Assembly: GCF_003171655.1 (NCBI RefSeq)
Contig: NZ_QFZL01000001.1
Coordinates: forward strand, 1,054,001-1,118,000
Reading direction: 5' to 3'
DNA length: 64,000 bases
From: Stakelama portus
GTDB lineage: Bacteria; Pseudomonadota; Alphaproteobacteria; Sphingomonadales; Sphingomonadaceae
Shown here: in pieces, positions 8,085 to 18,500 of the stretch
Layout: every line of letters begins with the position of its first letter
How positions within the stretch are numbered: position 1 is the stretch's first letter
The notes under the pieces: model-generated
What the model was told of the DNA's origin: nothing
Database searches by the model: none
The model's input: only the letters and a program-made list of their open reading frames with translations
Made by a program: the position numbers and the translations under genes

Positions 8085-9011
8085 CTAGGGGTAGCGAACC
8101 GGCTTGGGATCCTGGGGCAGCGGGATGAACTCGCTCTCCTCGGGCACCGCTGGGAACCTGCCCGCGCGCCAATCGGCTTTCGCCTGTTCGATCCGCTCCT
8201 TCGATGAAGAAACGAAGTTCCAGTAGATGTGTCGCGGCTCGGCCATGGGTTCCCCGCCGACGAGCATCAGGCGGGCGGACGACGTAGCGCGGATCACCAC
8301 TTCGGCACCCGGCTTGAAAATCACGAGCTCGTGCTGGGCAAACCCGCCGCCCTGCCCCTCGATCATCACGTCGCCGCTCACGACATAGAGCGCGCGCTCG
8401 ACATGCTCGGCCTTCAACCGGTAGCGCGCACCTGCGTCGAGCACGAGATCGGCATAGACCATGTCCGAATAGGTGTTCACCGGTGAGCGCAGGCCATCCG
8501 AAGTGCCGGCAATCAGCGTGAGCGAAAGCCCCTCGCCTTCGCTTTTCGGGATCTCGGCCGCCTTGTGATGGACAAATTCGGGGGCATGCTCCTCATACTG
8601 CGCGGGGAGCGCGATCCAGGTCTGGAGCCCGAAAAGGCTGCTGCCGGCCGGACGTAGTTCGGGTGCGGTGCGCTCGGAATGAACGATGCCGCTGCCCGCC
8701 GTCATCCAGTTGACTTCGCCCGGGCGGATCGACTGCACCGAGCCGAGCGAGTCGCGATGCAGGATTTCGCCGTCCAGCAGATAGGTGATCGTGGCGAGGC
8801 CGATATGCGGATGCGGACGCACATCGAGCCCTTCGCCGCCGCGAAACACGGCGGGACCCATCTGGTCGAAGAAGATGAACGGCCCCACCATCCGGCGGTG
8901 CGCCGATGGCAGTGCGCGGCGCACGCTGAACCCGTCGCCCAGATCGCGCACGGGCGGAACGAGGATCAAGTCGATGGCATCATGGTCGCTGGACCGCAGG
9001 GTCATGGTCAA
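8085..9011 (-). CDS. Pirin-family bicupin protein
   Basis: A 308-residue pirin-type protein with two cupin domains. The N-terminal cupin carries the metal-binding pattern [17 protein letters not shown] followed by a downstream HRDSLG and E-containing region ([16 protein letters not shown]). The C-terminal pirin domain is present ([11 protein letters not shown], then [10 protein letters not shown]). Pirins bind iron and act variously as quercetinases or redox-dependent regulators. The C-terminal [19 protein letters not shown] segment is strongly conserved in the family. Two closely spaced starts are possible (9011 or 9005). It probably forms an operon with the OsmC gene. Confidence 0.87.
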   Translation of the reverse strand: MTMTLRSSDHDAIDLILVPPVRDLGDGFSVRRALPSAHRRMVGPFIFFDQMGPAVFRGGEGLDVRPHPHIGLATITYLLDGEILHRDSLGSVQSIRPGEVNWMTAGSGIVHSERTAPELRPAGSSLFGLQTWIALPAQYEEHAPEFVHHKAAEIPKSEGEGLSLTLIAGTSDGLRSPVNTYSDMVYADLVLDAGARYRLKAEHVERALYVVSGDVMIEGQGGGFAQHELVIFKPGAEVVIRATSSARLMLVGGEPMAEPRHIYWNFVSSSKERIEQAKADWRAGRFPAVPEESEFIPLPQDPKPVRYP

Positions 9012-9108
9012 ATCCTTCCCAATGACGTGAATGGCCGCATGCTGGAGTGCGCGGCCAGCGGCCGGCAGCAGGAAAGAACGTGCAGGCGCTTTCGAGAAAG
9101 TTGAACGT

Positions 9109-9624
9109 TCAGCGCCCGTGCCGCGTCACTTCGAACAGGAACCAGCGCCGCTGCTCGGCTTCGTCGATCCAGTTTTCCAGCAGGCTGGCGGTCGCGATAT
9201 CGCCATGTTCGTCGCACAACTCGTGCACTGCCCGCATGCGCCGGGCGAGTTCTCCATTATCGTCGCGCAATTCGGCCAGCATGTCGCCTGCGTCGACGAA
9301 CGGGGCGTCATTGTCGAGCACGCGTGATTTTGCCGCGATGTCGCCGATCGATCGGATCGTCGTGCCGCCGATCTTGCGAACGCGCTCGGCGATTGGATCG
9401 GTGGTGGCGAAGAGTTGGGTCGCCTGCTCGTCCAGCATCAGATGATAGTCGCGAAAATGCGGGCCGGAGACGTGCCAGTGGAAATTCTTGGTCTTCACAT
9501 AGAGCGCGAACGTGTCGGCCAGCAGCGCAGTGAGCGCAGCGGACAAGTCGCGCGTGGCATTGTCGCCAAGGCCGCTGGGTGTGGCGAGCGGCGCTCCGAG
9601 ACGCTGGGAAAGTTCATTGGACAT
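9109..9624 (-). CDS. dps: Dps-family DNA-binding ferritin
   Basis: A 171-residue four-helix ferritin-like protein. The ferroxidase residues are in the first helix pair: [21 protein letters not shown] gives the His of one subunit and the Asp/Glu of the partner. The IGG segment and the C-terminal amphipathic helix fit Dps. Such proteins form dodecamers that oxidise and store iron and protect DNA from peroxide. The N-terminal tail is short with little basic charge, so DNA binding may be weak. It sits between pirin and a DoxX gene in the same orientation, consistent with an oxidative-stress group. Confidence 0.87.
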   Translation of the reverse strand: MSNELSQRLGAPLATPSGLGDNATRDLSAALTALLADTFALYVKTKNFHWHVSGPHFRDYHLMLDEQATQLFATTDPIAERVRKIGGTTIRSIGDIAAKSRVLDNDAPFVDAGDMLAELRDDNGELARRMRAVHELCDEHGDIATASLLENWIDEAEQRRWFLFEVTRHGR

Positions 9625-9758
9625 GAGGGTGCTCCCGCAGGGTTTCGCCTCAGCACATCGCGTAGCGACAGTTGCAGGTCTTGGCAGATACGCACATAAT
9701 TTGGACGCGCTTATGCGGACGGGACCGCTCCCGCCCGCATACGCGCCGTTCGCGCAAT

Positions 9759-10205
9759 TCAGCGCCGGTCGATGCTCAATCGCCCGCCGCCGAACGCGAC
9801 GATCTGAAGCAGACCGCCGGCCATCGCCAGATTCTTGAAGAAGTGGATAAACTGGTTCTGGTCGGCGAGGTCGGAATGGAAGCCGAGCGCGGCGACCACC
9901 GAAAAGATCGCAAGCGCCGCGGCGACGATCCGCACGCGATAGCCGAAAACCAGCAGCATGCCGCCGCCGAGTTCGACCAGGATCGCCAGCGCAAGCGCCA
10001 CCTGCGGCAGCGGCAGGCCCGCGGACGCGATATAGCCGATCGTCGCGCCGGGCGCGGTGAGCTTGGAAAAGCCGCTGAGAAGGAAGATCGCAGCGATGGC
10101 GATCCGGCCGATCAGCGCAGCATAGTCGCTGTGCTTGGTGTTGGTGTTGATGTTGATGCGGGCGGCAGTGCTGACACCGGCAGGGGTGTCGGATGGTGCA
10201 AGCAT
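9759..10205 (-). CDS. DoxX-family membrane protein (second copy)
   Basis: A 148-residue inner-membrane protein with four hydrophobic helices. The DoxX signature appears as AAIFLLSGFSKLTAPGATIGYIASAGLP, and a second helix pair VALALAILVELGGGMLLVFGY and ALAIFSVVAALGFHSD follows. The closer relatives are the YphA/SoxD-like DoxX proteins of stress operons. It is the promoter-proximal minus-strand gene of this group and is divergent from the large sensor kinase at 10560, with inverted repeats in the gap. Confidence 0.85.
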   Translation of the reverse strand: MLAPSDTPAGVSTAARININTNTKHSDYAALIGRIAIAAIFLLSGFSKLTAPGATIGYIASAGLPLPQVALALAILVELGGGMLLVFGYRVRIVAAALAIFSVVAALGFHSDLADQNQFIHFFKNLAMAGGLLQIVAFGGGRLSIDRR

Positions 10206-10559
10206 GTCAATTCTCCTTCGGCGAGTGGCGCCACCAACGCGGTGGCTCTCGTCACGCGAGGAAAATGGGTCGCAACCGAGTTACGAAACAGTCGAATAAA
10301 ATCACTCGTAACGTTCGACTATATCGAACAGTCATAAGGACGCTTCAGAGCCGAGCGTACGGGCTCCGGTTCCGACCAATCGATCGAAAAGGATCGGCAC
10401 GTCGCGCGTCACCGCGATCGGACACAGCAATATCGCTCTGTTCAACTCTGGCTGACTCCTGCGCCCCGATGCGGCAATGCGCTTCGAGGCGCTTTTCGCT
10501 TGCAGCCGCAGCACCGGCTCCGCCAAATCCGCTACCGGGGTCAAGCGAACGACAGGAAG
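10206..10559. other. Divergent intergenic region between doxX and sensor kinase
   Basis: No convincing gene is present in these 354 bases; the open frame that crosses them has no recognisable protein sequence. The A+T-rich central part (10262-10335) contains two inverted repeats described separately and probably carries promoters for both flanking genes. Nothing else was recognised. Confidence 0.6.
10280..10329. promoter_or_regulatory. Two inverted repeats in divergent promoter
   Basis: The first repeat is GTTACGA (10280-10286) with TCGTAAC (10306-10312). The second is GTTCGA (10313-10318), five bases CTATA, then TCGAAC (10324-10329), a perfect 17-bp dyad. They abut each other in the only A+T-rich stretch of the gap. 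The position suggests operators for the doxX gene, the kinase gene or both; the regulator is unknown. Confidence 0.5.
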
Positions 10560-13500
10560 ATGGCGCATAAAGGTGAGTCACTGCTGGTCGCGTTGCTCGG
10601 AATGGCTCTGCTGTTCACGCCCGCACCCGCGCTGCCCCAGACGACGCACGCCCAGCAGCCCATTTTCGCGCAGTATAATCACCGCGCCTGGCGGCTGGTG
10701 GATGGAACCCCGCCTGACATCTGGTCGCTCGCGCAGGCGCCCGATGGCTTTCTGTGGATCGGCAGTGGCGCAGGGCTCTATCGGTTCGACGGGATCAGCT
10801 TCGAGGAAGTGACGCCGCGGGTCGGCAGCTTCCCGTCGCGCAACATCACTGCGCTTGCCTTCGAGCCCGATGGTACGCTCTGGATCGGTTATTTCAGCGG
10901 CGAAGTGTCACGCCTGCGCAATGGGCGGCTCGACAATTTTCTCACCCAGGGCGCGACGGTGGAGCAGATCGTGCGCGATCGCGACGGCGCGATCTGGGTC
11001 GCGCGCTCGGCGATCGGCGGTGGGCTGTTGCGCTTTGAACGCGGTCGTTGGCAACGCATGGGACGAGCCGCCGGCGCGCCGGCCGGAGCGGCGTTCGCCG
11101 TGCTTGCAGCAAGCGACGGCGCGATCTGGGCCAATGTCGGGGATCGCATCCTCGTTCGCCGGCGAGGCGCTGCCCGGTTCGAGATCGTGGCGCGCACCAA
11201 CGGGGTGTCCCGACTGAGCGAAGGGTCTGACGGGCGGATCTGGGCCTCGGGCGAGGTCTTCGATATCCGTCCCGCCATGAAGCTGGCACAAGTGCCGGCG
11301 CCACCGGGCGAACCTCCCTCCTCCGCCGATCGGATGATCTTCGCGCGCAACGGCACCTTGTGGCAGACCCCGTTCAGCGGCGGAGTGCTGGCGATGCGCG
11401 GTCTTGCGGGCTTGCCGCCTGCACCGGTGCATGTCGAGCGATTCGGCGTGCAGGACGGACTGACCTCGCGTCGCGCAGTGCCTCTGCTCGAGGATCGCGA
11501 AGGCAATATCTGGATCGGCACCAATCTTGGCCTCAACCGGCTGCGCCCGGTCAGCGCCATGACCGCATTGGGCATAGCTCCCGGATCGCGCGGCGGATTC
11601 GAACTTGCCGTCCGTGCCGACGGCACCGTGTTCATCGCCGAGGCCAACCTCCTTTACCGCGTGCGGCCGGGCGGCCAGCCCGAACGGGTCCGCCGCTTTG
11701 CTGCCGATATTACGACGATCGAAGCCGATGGCGACGATATTATCGTCGCGCTGCCCGACCGGCTGCTCCGGCTCGAGCCAAACGGCGCGTTTCGCACCCT
11801 CACGCCACGCCCGCCCGGCGAGATCGTATCGTGGAGCCGGGATGCCGGCGGAGGCATCTGGGCCAGCGTCGTGCAGCGCGGCGTGTTCCACCTTGTGGAC
11901 GGTAGTTGGCACAGCGTCTCGCCGTCTGATCCACAGGCATACCCAGGCACGTTTCACACCCCCTCGGGCCCCGGCGGCGGCGAATGGCTGTATGCAGGCG
12001 ATCAGCTGTACCGGAGGGAGCGCGGGCAGTTTCACCGTGTCCCTCCCGATCGCGCGCCGCGGGTGGGACATATCGCCTTGCTGTCGATCGGCCCCTCTGG
12101 CGTGTTGGCAGGCGGCGAACTGGGATTGGCGCTGCTCGATCGCGGAAGGTTCCGCACGCTGGATCCGCGCATCGCGCCCGACCTGTCGGGCATCAGTGGG
12201 ATCGTACAGTCCCCCGACGGCACATTGTGGATCAACGGCGTGCGCGGCCTCGTCCGCACGACCCGCGCCGCGCTTGTGGCAGCGCTCGCCACTCCCGGGA
12301 TCCCGCTGCGCCACCATCTGTTCAGTGCCGGCGACGGGCTGCCCGGCGTCGCGCAGCAGGACGAACACAAGTCCACTGCCGTGCGCGGCGGCGACGGGCG
12401 CATCTGGGTCGCGAACAACAGCGGCGTCGGCGCGATCGATCCGTCGCGGATCGTGTCCAATCGCGAGCCGCCGCCCGTGGTCATTCGAAGCGCAAGCGCC
12501 AACGGCCGCAGCTTTACCGCCCCCGGCGCGCTTTCGCTGCCTGCCGGCACGCAGAACCTGCGTATTACCTATACCGCGCTGAGCCTCGCCGCGGCGGAGC
12601 GTAATCGCTTCCGCTATCGGCTTATCGGCGTCGACAAGGACTGGGTGGACGCCGGATCGCGGCGCGAGGCGTTTTACGCGAACCTCCCGCCCGGCGCATG
12701 GCGGTTTCAGGTGATTGCCGCGAACAATGACGGCGTCTGGAACGAGGAAGGCGCCTCGATCGCAATCACCATCCCGCCGATGTTCTACCAGACATGGTGG
12801 TTCCGCCTGCTCTGCCTGGCAGCGCTGCTGATGGTGGCCTGGCTCTTCTATCTCTGGCGGCTGCGCGAAAACACGGCGCAGGAGCGCGCGCGCGTCGAAG
12901 CACAGATCGGCGAGCGCGAGCGGATCGCACGCGAGCTGCACGACACGCTGTTGCAGGGCATGCAGGGATTGATGCTGCGTTTTCAGGCTGCGGCGAACGC
13001 TACGCCGTCCGGGTCAAAGGCACACGCGCTGCTCGAAACGGCGCTGGAACGTGCGGACGACGTGATCGTGCAGGCGCGCGATCGGGTGAGCGGACTGCGC
13101 GGCGTCGGCGAAGAAGCCGACCTGATGACCTTGCTGGAAACGCTGGCGGAACGCTTTCGCGAGGATGGACTGGCGGTCTCGCTCCGCGGTCCGGGCGCAA
13201 CTGCGAAGCTGACGCCGCAAAGCGCCGAGCAACTGCTCGCCATTATCGAGGAAGCGCTGGCGAACGTGCTCCGCCATGCACAGGCGCGCGAAGCGATAGT
13301 GGACGTCGAGAATGTCGGACATTCCCTTGTGGTACGTCTAAGCGATCACGGCATCGGCTTGCCTGCTGACGTGCTGCGGAACCGCGAGCGTCCGGGGCAT
13401 TTCGGGCTCCCCGGCATGCGAGAGCGCGTCAAGGCGCTGGGCGGCGAAATCGCCTTCGCCGTGCCCTCCGCAGGGGGGACGGAGATTGTCGTCCGCATCC

Positions 13501-13571
13501 CGCTTTCCGGCGAACGGCGGTGGAGGGTGCCGCGCCGCTGGAAAATGCGGGGGTTCGGAGGGCGGCGATAG
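10560..13571 (+). CDS. Large sensor histidine kinase with beta-propeller sensor (copy 1)
   Basis: A 1003-residue kinase. A signal peptide (residues ~1-30) leads to a periplasmic two-propeller sensor with many reg_prop repeats of the DGxLWIGTxxGLxR type (for example DGFLWIGSGAGLYRFDG and EGNIWIGTNLGLNRLRP). A Y_Y_Y domain (FRYRLIGVDKDWVDAG) begins near residue 680, one transmembrane helix lies near 745-765, and a HisKA_3/HATPase module has phospho-acceptor His794 (ERIARELHDTLLQG). The ATG at 10560 follows GACAGGAAG and gives a clean signal peptide. No response regulator gene is adjacent. A kinase of the same architecture lies at 15558-18605. Ligand unknown. Confidence 0.9.
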   Translation: MAHKGESLLVALLGMALLFTPAPALPQTTHAQQPIFAQYNHRAWRLVDGTPPDIWSLAQAPDGFLWIGSGAGLYRFDGISFEEVTPRVGSFPSRNITALAFEPDGTLWIGYFSGEVSRLRNGRLDNFLTQGATVEQIVRDRDGAIWVARSAIGGGLLRFERGRWQRMGRAAGAPAGAAFAVLAASDGAIWANVGDRILVRRRGAARFEIVARTNGVSRLSEGSDGRIWASGEVFDIRPAMKLAQVPAPPGEPPSSADRMIFARNGTLWQTPFSGGVLAMRGLAGLPPAPVHVERFGVQDGLTSRRAVPLLEDREGNIWIGTNLGLNRLRPVSAMTALGIAPGSRGGFELAVRADGTVFIAEANLLYRVRPGGQPERVRRFAADITTIEADGDDIIVALPDRLLRLEPNGAFRTLTPRPPGEIVSWSRDAGGGIWASVVQRGVFHLVDGSWHSVSPSDPQAYPGTFHTPSGPGGGEWLYAGDQLYRRERGQFHRVPPDRAPRVGHIALLSIGPSGVLAGGELGLALLDRGRFRTLDPRIAPDLSGISGIVQSPDGTLWINGVRGLVRTTRAALVAALATPGIPLRHHLFSAGDGLPGVAQQDEHKSTAVRGGDGRIWVANNSGVGAIDPSRIVSNREPPPVVIRSASANGRSFTAPGALSLPAGTQNLRITYTALSLAAAERNRFRYRLIGVDKDWVDAGSRREAFYANLPPGAWRFQVIAANNDGVWNEEGASIAITIPPMFYQTWWFRLLCLAALLMVAWLFYLWRLRENTAQERARVEAQIGERERIARELHDTLLQGMQGLMLRFQAAANATPSGSKAHALLETALERADDVIVQARDRVSGLRGVGEEADLMTLLETLAERFREDGLAVSLRGPGATAKLTPQSAEQLLAIIEEALANVLRHAQAREAIVDVENVGHSLVVRLSDHGIGLPADVLRNRERPGHFGLPGMRERVKALGGEIAFAVPSAGGTEIVVRIPLSGERRWRVPRRWKMRGFGGRR

Positions 13572-13581
13572 CCACCCTCCG
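13556..13581. terminator. Hairpin between convergent genes
   Basis: CGGAGGG (13556-13562) pairs with CCCTCCG (13575-13581) across the kinase stop codon, between two convergent genes. The stem is G+C-rich and works on either strand, but no T-run follows, so it is a weak candidate for a bidirectional terminator. Confidence 0.35.
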
Positions 13582-13592
13582 CCCGATCGGAC

Positions 13593-14573
13593 TTACTTGC
13601 GGACAAACGCCAGCAGGTCGGGATTGATCACATCGGCATGGGTAGTCAGCATGCCGTGCGGGAAACCCGGGTAGATCTTGGTCTCGCCGTTCCGCAGAAG
13701 CTCGCCCTGCCGCACCACTGCGTTCTTAAAGGGTACGACCTGATCGTCGTCGCCCTGCATGGCGAGCGTCGGCACGGTGATCGCCTTGAGATCCTCGGTC
13801 TGGTCGGTTTCGGAGAAGGCCTTGATGCCTTCATATTGCGCCAGCGCGCCGCCCATCATCCCCTGGCGCCACCAATTGTCGATGACCCCCTGATACACGG
13901 TCGCGCCCGGCCGATTGAAGCCGTAGAAGGGACCGGTCGGAAAATCGACGAACAGCTGCGCGCGATTGGCGGCAAGCCCGGCGCGGATGCCGTCGAATAC
14001 TTCCATCGGAAGACCGTCGGGGTTCGCCGCTGTTTTCAGCATCAGCGGCGGCACCGCGCTGACCAGCACCGCCTTGGCGACGCGCCCTTGCGGCTGGCCA
14101 TGGCGTGCCACGTAGCGCGCGACTTCGCCGCCGCCGGTCGAATGGCCGATGTGCACGGCATTCCGCAGGTCGAGATGCTCGGCCACTGCGGAGGCGTCGG
14201 CGGCATAATGATCCATATCGTTGCCGGTGCCGACTTGCGACGATCGCCCGTGCCCGCGCCGGTCGTGCGCCACGACACGGTAACCGTTGGCGAGGAAGAA
14301 CAGCATCTGCGCGTCCCAATCGTCGGACGAGAGCGGCCATCCATGGTGGAACACGATGGGTTGTGCGTCGCGCGGCCCCCAATCCTTGTAGAAGATCTGG
14401 GTGCCGTCCTGGGTCGTGACAAAACCGCTGCTCATGCGCGTTACTCCATTTTGAGAAGAGGAACCGACGGCGGTTCCGGCCAGTACCGAACGAGGAAGGC
14501 ACGCCACCGAAGCGACGACCGCCGAACCGGCGATCAGGCCGCGGCGCGAGAGGAGAATGTCGGGTTGCGTCAT
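13593..14573 (-). CDS. Tat-exported alpha/beta hydrolase (paralogue of 2168-2986)
   Basis: A 326-residue protein whose N terminus is a twin-arginine signal ([18 protein letters not shown]). The hydrolase domain has the same landmarks as the gene at 2168: [22 protein letters not shown], a GHSTGGG nucleophile elbow, and a C-terminal PHGM histidine. One copy would therefore be cytoplasmic and this one periplasmic. The start at 14573 was chosen because it puts the Tat motif near the N terminus and follows AAAGGGA. Family members are cofactor-free perhydrolases and esterases; the substrate is unknown. Three copies of a dyad shared with the other hydrolase operon lie upstream. Confidence 0.88.
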   Translation of the reverse strand: MTQPDILLSRRGLIAGSAVVASVACLPRSVLAGTAVGSSSQNGVTRMSSGFVTTQDGTQIFYKDWGPRDAQPIVFHHGWPLSSDDWDAQMLFFLANGYRVVAHDRRGHGRSSQVGTGNDMDHYAADASAVAEHLDLRNAVHIGHSTGGGEVARYVARHGQPQGRVAKAVLVSAVPPLMLKTAANPDGLPMEVFDGIRAGLAANRAQLFVDFPTGPFYGFNRPGATVYQGVIDNWWRQGMMGGALAQYEGIKAFSETDQTEDLKAITVPTLAMQGDDDQVVPFKNAVVRQGELLRNGETKIYPGFPHGMLTTHADVINPDLLAFVRK

Positions 14574-14684
14574 CTTCGTATCCCTTTGGTGGTCGCAGCG
14601 TTTCACCCGGGCCGGATGCGTGCCGCTGCATCGCGTCCCCATCCCGTTCGATGCCGATCTAAGCCGAAGAAGGTCGGCCGGTTA

Positions 14685-14695
14685 CCATACGAAGG
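14685..14695 (-). promoter_or_regulatory. CCATCGTATGG-like dyad, site B
   Basis: CCATACGAAGG on the plus strand, which is CCTTCGTATGG on the minus strand, one base from the perfect dyad at site A (1345). It lies about 112 bases upstream of the Tat-hydrolase start, nearly the same distance as site A from its gene. Confidence 0.42.
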
Positions 14696-14765
14696 GATGC
14701 CGTAGAGCGCGCCAGACGGCATGGGAGCACGCCGACACCGCACGACGCACGCAGTTGCGCCGGAA

Positions 14766-14776
14766 ACCATCGTATA
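14766..14776 (+). promoter_or_regulatory. CCATCGTATGG-like dyad, site C
   Basis: ACCATCGTATA; the CCATCGTAT core is identical to site A. It lies in the upstream region of the Tat-hydrolase gene and 41 bases from site D. Confidence 0.4.
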
Positions 14777-14806
14777 GTTCGGCCGAGCGGCACGACAGCT
14801 CCCTCA

Positions 14807-14817
14807 ACCATCGTATG
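14807..14817 (+). promoter_or_regulatory. CCATCGTATGG-like dyad, site D
   Basis: ACCATCGTATG, matching site A in ten bases, with ATATACG following. The 41-base spacing to site C is close to four helical turns, which would put both sites on the same DNA face. Confidence 0.4.
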
Positions 14818-14926
14818 ATATACGCCCGGCGCCGGTGCGCGATCACCAAACCCGGTCATTGGGCGCTTCCGGATCGCACGCCGCAACCGGGACCGATTCG
14901 CCGCTTCGTCTGACCGCGCGCGCTCC

Positions 14927-15565
14927 CTAAAGCTGCCGGCGCAGTCCGATGAATCCCTTGCGGGTTGCCACGATCGCTGCCTGGGTACGATCCTCCACGC
15001 CCAGCTTGGCGAAGATCTGCTTGAGATGGCCCTTCACTGTCTCCGGAGACAGCGAGAGCTGCCACGCGATGCACTTGTTCTGCTGCCCCGCAGCGACCAG
15101 TTCGAGTATGTCGATCTCGCGTGCAGTGAGCCGACCTCTCCCGGCGTCGACATCGGGCACGCGGATTTCCGGGCTGATCACCGGGCGACCAGCACGCACG
15201 CTGCGAATTGCTCCCACCAGATCCTTGCGGATGCAACTCTTCAGAACATATCCTGCGGCTCCCGCGCGAAGCGCGCGCGCCGCCTGAACCTTGTCGGCAT
15301 AGGTGGTCAGCACGAGGACCGTCGCGTTGGACGCTTCGGCACGAATGTGCTCAATCGCCGTGATTCCGTCGAGTTGCGGCATCTGCAGATCCATCAGCAC
15401 GATGTCCGGGCGCTGTTCGGCGAACATCCGCACGGCCGCCGCGCCGTCCGAAGCTTCGGCCACCACGCACATATCCTGCTGGCGTTCAACCACTGCGACG
15501 ATTCCTTCGCGCAGGATGGCGTGATCATCGGCAACGAGGATGCGGAGCGGCAGGTTTTCAATCAC
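14927..15565 (-). CDS. NarL/FixJ-type response regulator (LuxR HTH)
   Basis: A 212-residue regulator. The receiver starts RILVADDHAILREG, has the phospho-acceptor Asp in DIVLMDLQMPQLDG and the conserved Lys in GYVLKS. A LuxR-type HTH follows (LTAREIDILELVAAGQQNK, then SPETVKGHLKQIFAKLGV). The GTG at 15565 was chosen because it follows GGAG and gives the standard family length; the longer open frame reads back through the kinase gene. The start overlaps the kinase stop by 8 bases, so kinase and regulator are surely co-translated. It is the only full response regulator in the island and might serve both large kinases. Confidence 0.9.
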   Translation of the reverse strand: MIENLPLRILVADDHAILREGIVAVVERQQDMCVVAEASDGAAAVRMFAEQRPDIVLMDLQMPQLDGITAIEHIRAEASNATVLVLTTYADKVQAARALRAGAAGYVLKSCIRKDLVGAIRSVRAGRPVISPEIRVPDVDAGRGRLTAREIDILELVAAGQQNKCIAWQLSLSPETVKGHLKQIFAKLGVEDRTQAAIVATRKGFIGLRRQL

Positions 15566-18500
15566 GTCGGCATCTCCACAAGCGTCCCCGGGGAGCCTCT
15601 GCGAGGCGATACGCAAGCGTGGCGGGCACCACGAACGACACGTCGGTCCCACTGCCAGGTGCGGCGTCGATCGCCAGTTCGCCGCCCACGCCCCGCGCAC
15701 GCTCTCGCATTCCGGCCAATCCGAAATGTCCCGCGCGCCCGCCGGCGCCAAGCACGTCGGGGTCGATGCCAGTGCCATTGTCCCTGACGCGCACAACGAA
15801 CTGATGCGCGTCAAAGCCGATCAGAACCTCAACGCGATCGCCACGCGCATGACGCCAGACATTGAACAGCGCCTCGCGCGCGATGTTCACCGCTTCCGTC
15901 GCGACAAGGGGGTGCAGCGGGCGCGGTTCGCCGGAAGTAAGCACACAGCTTTCGACGCGAGAGTCGAAATGCTGACGCTCGACCAGCTCGCGCAGCGCTA
16001 TTTCGATGGCGCTCGCCTTCTCGGACGCACGCAGGTCGTGCAGTCGCTCGCGACCCTCAGCCATCACCTGATCCGCCTGATCGAGCGCGTTCTCCAGCGC
16101 GCCGCGCGAAGCCGCTCCGCGCGGCAGTTCGTCGGCGGCAAGCTGAAACCGCAGGATCAACGCCTGAACCGATTGCAGAAAGGTGTCGTGAAGATCGCGC
16201 GAAATGCGCTCGCGCTCGCGCAGCCGCTCGGTCATGCGCAGCCGCACCCGCGCGGTGACGGCCTGCATCCGCAGCGAATATGCGAGCCAGAGCAGGGCGA
16301 CCGCGCCGAGAAGCAGCAGGATGTGGAAGGTCGGACTTTCCAGAAAGGTCGGCGGGATCGTGAAACTTGCCACGGCCCCTTCGCGGTTCCACACCCCCGC
16401 ATCGCTCGCCGCGATCACATTGAACCGATATGTTCCCGGCGGGAGGTTCGCATAATTGGCTTCGCGCCGCGCCCCAGGATCGACCCAGTCCTCGTCGATG
16501 CCCTCCAGCCGGTACCGGAACCGCACGCGTTCCGGCACGGCAAGGCTGAGAGCCGAATAGGCAATCGTCACCGTCCGCGTCCCCTTTGGCAGCACCGAGA
16601 TTTGCGGGTCGCGCACTGCCACTCCGCCGCCGGACAGCATGCGGATCGCCACGGGTGGCGGCGTTCTATCGACGGCATGAAGGCCGTCCAGGCGAACGAG
16701 CCCGGCTCGCGTCGTGAACCAGCGCCGCCCGTCGCTGCCCGCAGCAAGCTGACCGCCGCGAAAGCCGATATGCTGTGGCCCGCCGGGCAGTCCGTCACGG
16801 CTGTCGTACAGTCGCCGGGCAATCGCGGACGAGGGATCGTCAAAGCCGCGGTCCAGCGCCGCGCTGGAGAGAACGGAAATGCCGTCATCATTCAGGATCC
16901 AGGTCTCGCCGTCGGCGGTACGCATCACCGCGCGTGCGCCGGCGAGCCACGGTGCGCGCGCAGAATCGATCCTGTCGATCCGGTTGCCGCGGATACGCAG
17001 CATTCCCCGCGCGCCGCTGACGTAGAGGCCCCGCGAATCCGACGCCATCGCCCCGATCGGCCCGACCGCCAGCCGTTCGGGCGCCAGATATGTCATCGCA
17101 CGACCGCGCACACGAACAAGCCCGGTCTGATTAAGGCTGAACGCAAGATCGTAATCGGGATCGAGCGCCATGTCCCACACGTCGCCTTTGGTCTGCGCGC
17201 CATCAAGCGACTGCAGTCGCCCGTTCTCCAGCAGCTGCAGACCGTCACCGGTTGCAAGCCACAGACGGCCGCGGCGGTCCTCAAGGCAGTTGTAAACATT
17301 GCCTGATTGCCATCGCCCCCGCACCTCTCCCGCCGGCCCCACTCGCCGAACGGACGACTGCCCCCCCAGCCACACGCCGCCTGTTCGCGCCGGGCAGATC
17401 ACGCTTTCGGAAGGGAAGCCGCTGAGAATCATGCGAGGCCGCGCGCTGCCGTCGATGGCGAACAGTCGCCCGTGCGATGTGATATAGGCGGTACCGCCAT
17501 CGCCATCGGCCATGATGTTGCCGTGGACGATGTCGGCTTCGACGCCTGCTTCCAGCACCACCGGGACGCGACGGAACTGATCGAGCCCTTCCCCGGTGCC
17601 GATCCAGATCGTTCCTTCGCGATCGACGAGCAGAGAACGTGTGCTGTCGGCGCTCAAGCCATCGGCAGCGGTGAATCGCTCGACTTCCGATCGCTCCCAT
17701 GGCGCAGCGACATGAAAGACGCCGACCGTGCGCGTGGTGCCCCAGATGCCCCCCCAGCGATCGAAGGTGATTGCCGCCACGCGCAAACCCGGCACGGCAG
17801 CGTAGCGCGCGGCCCCGGACACATTGCCATCGCTGTACGGGTCGAGCGGATAGGTGCCGGTCCGGCCGGCCGCCCAGAGCCGCCCCGCGCAATCGCGCGC
17901 GAGGCTCGCAGTCGCCAGCCCTCGATGGGGGCTTCGTCGAAACCGAGCCGCGCCTCGGGGAAGATAGGCAAGCACCCCGCCGCCGCCGCCACGCGCAGTG
18001 AGCGAGACGAACAGCGTCCCGTCGGCATCGACGACGATTCCTATGATCTGCCCCGCAGGCAGGTGCGAGACCGCGTCCATCTTCTGCCAGCGACCGTCGA
18101 CATAGCGGGCCAGGCGATTTTCAAGCCCGCCCCAGACCGCCCAGATGCTGCCGTCACGCCCCTCGACCAGGTCGGTGATCATCATCGGCGGATCGGGCAT
18201 GTGCATGTCGTGCAACTGTCCACCGCGCAGTACCGCCACGCCCGCACCATCGAACAGCCCAGCCCATAGCGTTCCGTCCCGCCCGACGATCAGGTGAGAC
18301 ACTCCGATATTCTCCAGCTGAGAGCCCGCCGCTACGCCCGCCTTCTCGAACGTCACGCCGTCGAACCGGTACAGGCCGCGGCTGGTGCCGAGCCATAGAA
18401 AGCCGTCCGGCGTCTGCGCAATCGCATGCACTGCGCCGGGCGCACCGTCTTCCCGCGTCCAGCTGCGATGTTTGAACTGCGACAGCGTGGGCCGCAGGTC

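Larger units (their letters stand above)
14574..14926. other. Intergenic region upstream of Tat hydrolase
   Basis: No gene is supported in these 353 bases. The stretch is the 5' region of the minus-strand hydrolase gene and lies beyond the stop of the minus-strand response regulator. It contains three copies of a CCATCGTATGG-like dyad (14685-14816), annotated separately. Confidence 0.55.

Noticed and set aside
10193..10570. 125-residue frame across the doxX-kinase gap
   Set aside because: It has no domain sequence, covers the A+T-rich promoter and overlaps both gene starts.
10908..12941. 677-residue minus-strand open frame opposite the first large kinase
   Set aside because: It is antisense to a protein with clear domains along its full length. 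Its translation is His/Arg/Ala/Gly-rich without any motif, as expected for a G+C-rich shadow frame.
14557..14913. 118-residue plus-strand frame in the hydrolase upstream region
   Set aside because: Arg-rich translation without motifs; it starts inside the hydrolase gene antisense and covers regulatory repeats.
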